From Pseudomonas sp. MAG733B (lineage in GTDB: Bacteria > Pseudomonadota > Gammaproteobacteria > Pseudomonadales > Pseudomonadaceae): 64,000 nucleotides of DNA. The translations under genes were made by a program, and so were the position numbers. The notes under the pieces were generated by a model. The model was not told where the DNA came from. It saw only the letters and a list, made by a program, of their open reading frames with translations, and ran no database searches. The stretch is taken from assembly GCF_036884845.1 (NCBI RefSeq), contig NZ_CP145732.1, positions 496,001 to 560,000 of the forward strand, given 5' to 3'. Each line of letters starts with the position of its first letter. Positions within the stretch are counted from its first letter, which is position 1. Shown in pieces: positions 61,971-64,000 of this stretch.

Positions 61971-63761
61971 ATGAAACTGGCGATGAAGTTGCGGACCCGG
62001 CTTTTCCTGAGCATTTCCGCGCTGATCACCGTAGCGCTGTTCGGGTTGCTGCTCGGGTTGGTCAGCGTGATGCAGATGGCCGGGAGCCAGGAAGCGTTGG
62101 TGCGCAACAACTTCGTCACCCTTGACCTGGGGCTCAAGCTGCGTCAGACCTTGGGTGATCAGTTGATCATCATGCTCAGCCAGCAGCCGGATTCCCAAGC
62201 CTTCGACGCCTCAAAACAGCGTTACTTCGAGTTGCTGGAGGAGGGCATTGCCCAGGAACCTGCAATCGACGGCAGCGAGTACGGGTTCAAAAAAGCCAAG
62301 GCGGATTACCTGAGTTTCATTCAGGCCTACGAAGTGTCACCCGATCCGGCCCATGTGCTGAGCGGCAACGACGAACTCACCGAAAAATTCAACGAGCTGC
62401 GCAATGGTTTGATCAATGAGCACAAGCGTGCGCTGGATAACATTGGTGCCACCGAGCGCCATGCCCGTGAACGCGCTTTATTGATTGCCGGATTGCTCGG
62501 CCTGGTCGGGTTGGCGGTTTTGATCATCGGTTTCGTCACTGCGCATGCCATCGCCCGGCGTTTCGGCGAACCCATCGAGGCCCTGGCGCAGGCGGCGGAC
62601 AACATTGGCCAAGGCAACTTCGACGTCACCCTGCCGGTTTCCTCGGCAGTGGAACTCAACCAGTTGACCCGGCGTTTCGGGATCATGGCCGAGGCGCTGC
62701 GTGAGCATCAGGCTACCAACATCGATGAGCTGCTGGCGGGTCAGCAACGTTTGCAGGCCGTACTCGACAGCATCGACGACGGCTTGCTGATGATCGATCG
62801 CCAGGGGCATCTGGAACACCTCAACCCGGTGGCGCAGCGTCAATTGGGCTGGGACGAGGATCGACTCGGTCAAGGGCTGGGCACCGCTCTACAGCGTCCT
62901 GAACTCGATGAACAGCTGCAACTGGTGCTGCGCGGCGGTACGCTGGAGCGGGCACCGGAGGACCTGAGCCTCGAGGTCGACGGCGAGACGCGCTTGCTGA
63001 CCTACAGCCTGACGCCGGTCAGTCACACCCAGGGGCATATTCTCGGCGCGGTGATGGTGCTGCATGACGTTACCGAGCAACGCGCCTTCGAGCGAGTACG
63101 CAGCGAATTCGTGCTGCGCGCCTCCCATGAACTGCGCACGCCGGTTACTGGCATGCACATGGCGTTCGGTCTGTTCCGTGAGCGCGCGCATTTTCCCCAG
63201 GACTCCCGTGAAGCCGATTTGCTGGATACAGTGAACGAAGAAATGCAGCGGCTGATGCAGTTGATCAACGACCTGCTGAATTTCTCGCGTTACCAGAACG
63301 GTTTGCAAAAACTCAGCCTGGCACCTTGTTCCATCGAGGATTTGCTGGAACAGGCTCAGCTGCGCTTTACCAGTGGCGCTGAAGAAAAGGGCATCGAACT
63401 GTTGGTGGAAGTACAGGGGCCGTTGCCGCGCTTGCAGGCTGATCAGCCGCAATTGGACCGGGTGCTCGACAACCTGATCGACAACGCCCTGCGCCACACA
63501 TCCGCGGGCGGTCTCATACGCTTGCAGGCCCGACGCCATGGCGAGCGGGTGATCATCAGTGTCGAAGACAACGGTGAAGGGATTGCCTACGGCCAGCAAG
63601 GACGGATCTTCGAGCCCTTTGTGCAGGTCGGGCGCAAAAAAGGCGGGGCCGGGCTCGGGTTGGCGTTGTGCAAGGAAATCGTGCAGTTGCACGGCGGAAG
63701 GATGGGCGTCTATTCACGGCCGGGGCAGGGCACGCAGTTCTACATGGCGCTGACGGTGTAA
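61971..63761 (+). CDS. kinB: Sensor histidine kinase KinB
   Basis: This 596-residue inner-membrane kinase is the partner of AlgB. It has TM1 at about residues 12-36, a periplasmic helical sensor, TM2 near 167-188, a HAMP domain, a PAS domain (about 255-360), HisKA with His386 in RASHELRTPVTGMH, and HATPase with DNLIDNALRHT, DNGEGIA and GGAGLGLALCKEI. In P. aeruginosa KinB acts as a phosphatase that restrains alginate production. All motifs are intact. The start MKLAMKLRTRLFLS is 10 nt after algB. Confidence 0.95.
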   Translation: MKLAMKLRTRLFLSISALITVALFGLLLGLVSVMQMAGSQEALVRNNFVTLDLGLKLRQTLGDQLIIMLSQQPDSQAFDASKQRYFELLEEGIAQEPAIDGSEYGFKKAKADYLSFIQAYEVSPDPAHVLSGNDELTEKFNELRNGLINEHKRALDNIGATERHARERALLIAGLLGLVGLAVLIIGFVTAHAIARRFGEPIEALAQAADNIGQGNFDVTLPVSSAVELNQLTRRFGIMAEALREHQATNIDELLAGQQRLQAVLDSIDDGLLMIDRQGHLEHLNPVAQRQLGWDEDRLGQGLGTALQRPELDEQLQLVLRGGTLERAPEDLSLEVDGETRLLTYSLTPVSHTQGHILGAVMVLHDVTEQRAFERVRSEFVLRASHELRTPVTGMHMAFGLFRERAHFPQDSREADLLDTVNEEMQRLMQLINDLLNFSRYQNGLQKLSLAPCSIEDLLEQAQLRFTSGAEEKGIELLVEVQGPLPRLQADQPQLDRVLDNLIDNALRHTSAGGLIRLQARRHGERVIISVEDNGEGIAYGQQGRIFEPFVQVGRKKGGAGLGLALCKEIVQLHGGRMGVYSRPGQGTQFYMALTV

Positions 63762-63765
63762 CGCC

Positions 63766-64000
63766 TTACGCTTCGTCATCAAGGCGCCGGTTGGCCAACC
63801 GGCGACCACGGGTAATCAGTTCAATGAACTGCACCGCACTCAACGCATGGGCGAACAGCCAGCCCTGGCCAAACTTCACACCTTCACTGCTCAGGAACGC
63901 TGCCTGGGCTTCATGCTCGATGCCTTCGGCAATCACTTTCAAGTGCAGCGACTGCGCCATATGGATGATGTGCGGGGCCACGCCGCTGCTGGCCGCGTCA
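63766..64000 (-). CDS. EAL-domain cyclic di-GMP phosphodiesterase, C-terminal end (partial)
   Basis: The last 77 residues of a minus-strand protein are visible and the frame continues open past the right window edge. The sequence PHIIHMAQSLHLKVIAEGIE followed by GQGWLFAHALS matches the end of EAL domains, including the Lys and EGxE block that bind the two metals and the catalytic base. The N-terminal domains are outside the window. Its stop is 4 nt after the kinB stop. Confidence 0.85.
   Translation of the reverse strand, partial: DAASSGVAPHIIHMAQSLHLKVIAEGIEHEAQAAFLSSEGVKFGQGWLFAHALSAVQFIELITRGRRLANRRLDDEA

Overview
The window is the replication-origin region of a Pseudomonas chromosome, most likely of the P. 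fluorescens group. This rests on the gene order atp operon - parB - parA - rsmG - mnmG - mnmE - yidC - yidD - rnpA - rpmH - dnaA - dnaN - recF - gyrB, followed by a right arm (plsC, gmhB, glyS, glyQ, tag, lpxL-type, PilZ, TPR, trkA, rsmB, fmt, def, TsaP-type, dprA, tsaC, qor, hemF, aroE, sulP, choX-betC-betR) that I know from P. aeruginosa PAO1 and relatives. Family and organism names come from remembered sequence families; no search was run.

Layout. 1-10.6 kb: genes on the minus strand (F0 part of ATP synthase, chromosome partitioning, tRNA modification, membrane insertase, RNase P protein, L34). 10.7-11.1 kb: oriC with four exact DnaA boxes. A second, colinear origin-like region lies at 6.24-6.52 kb. 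11.1-17.4 kb: dnaA-dnaN-recF-gyrB on the plus strand, with two parS sites inside recF. 17.4-18.7 kb: a 1308-bp ISL3-family insertion sequence with an 8-bp target duplication, placed exactly in the T-tract of the gyrB terminator. 18.8-21.2 kb: a divergent OmpR-type regulator and a histidine kinase that looks like a CHASE2 kinase without its CHASE2 domain. 21.4-38.1 kb: the conserved housekeeping arm. 38.2-43.5 kb: SulP transporter and the choline-O-sulfate genes choX-betC with the divergent LysR regulator betR. 43.5-47.6 kb: small enzymes, a CitMHS citrate carrier with an unusual leader, and a TerC protein. 47.8-55.6 kb: Na/Pi-type transporter, membrane-anchored M16 peptidase, DUF5924 protein and a four-gene MCE/Mla-type lipid ABC system. 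55.7-60.2 kb: SpmA-SpmB fusion, gltP, an Ivy-like lysozyme inhibitor and two small membrane proteins. 60.6-63.8 kb: the algB-kinB two-component pair, then the C-terminal end of an EAL protein cut by the window edge.

The main non-genic signals are: twin origin-like regions aligned at a constant offset of 4488 bp; a cluster of 29 exact DnaA 9-mers between 3.4 and 43.3 kb and none in the last 20.7 kb; eight inverted REP doublets, all intergenic; the IS in the gyrB terminator; a TsaP homologue without its LysM domain; a leader peptide with an A-rich AAnAAnAA motif before the citrate carrier; and a LysR box laid over the betR start codon. I see no prophage, CRISPR array, tRNA or rRNA. Apart from the IS and possibly the neighbouring two-component pair the window is core genome; I did not find a convincing wholly new defence or biosynthetic system.
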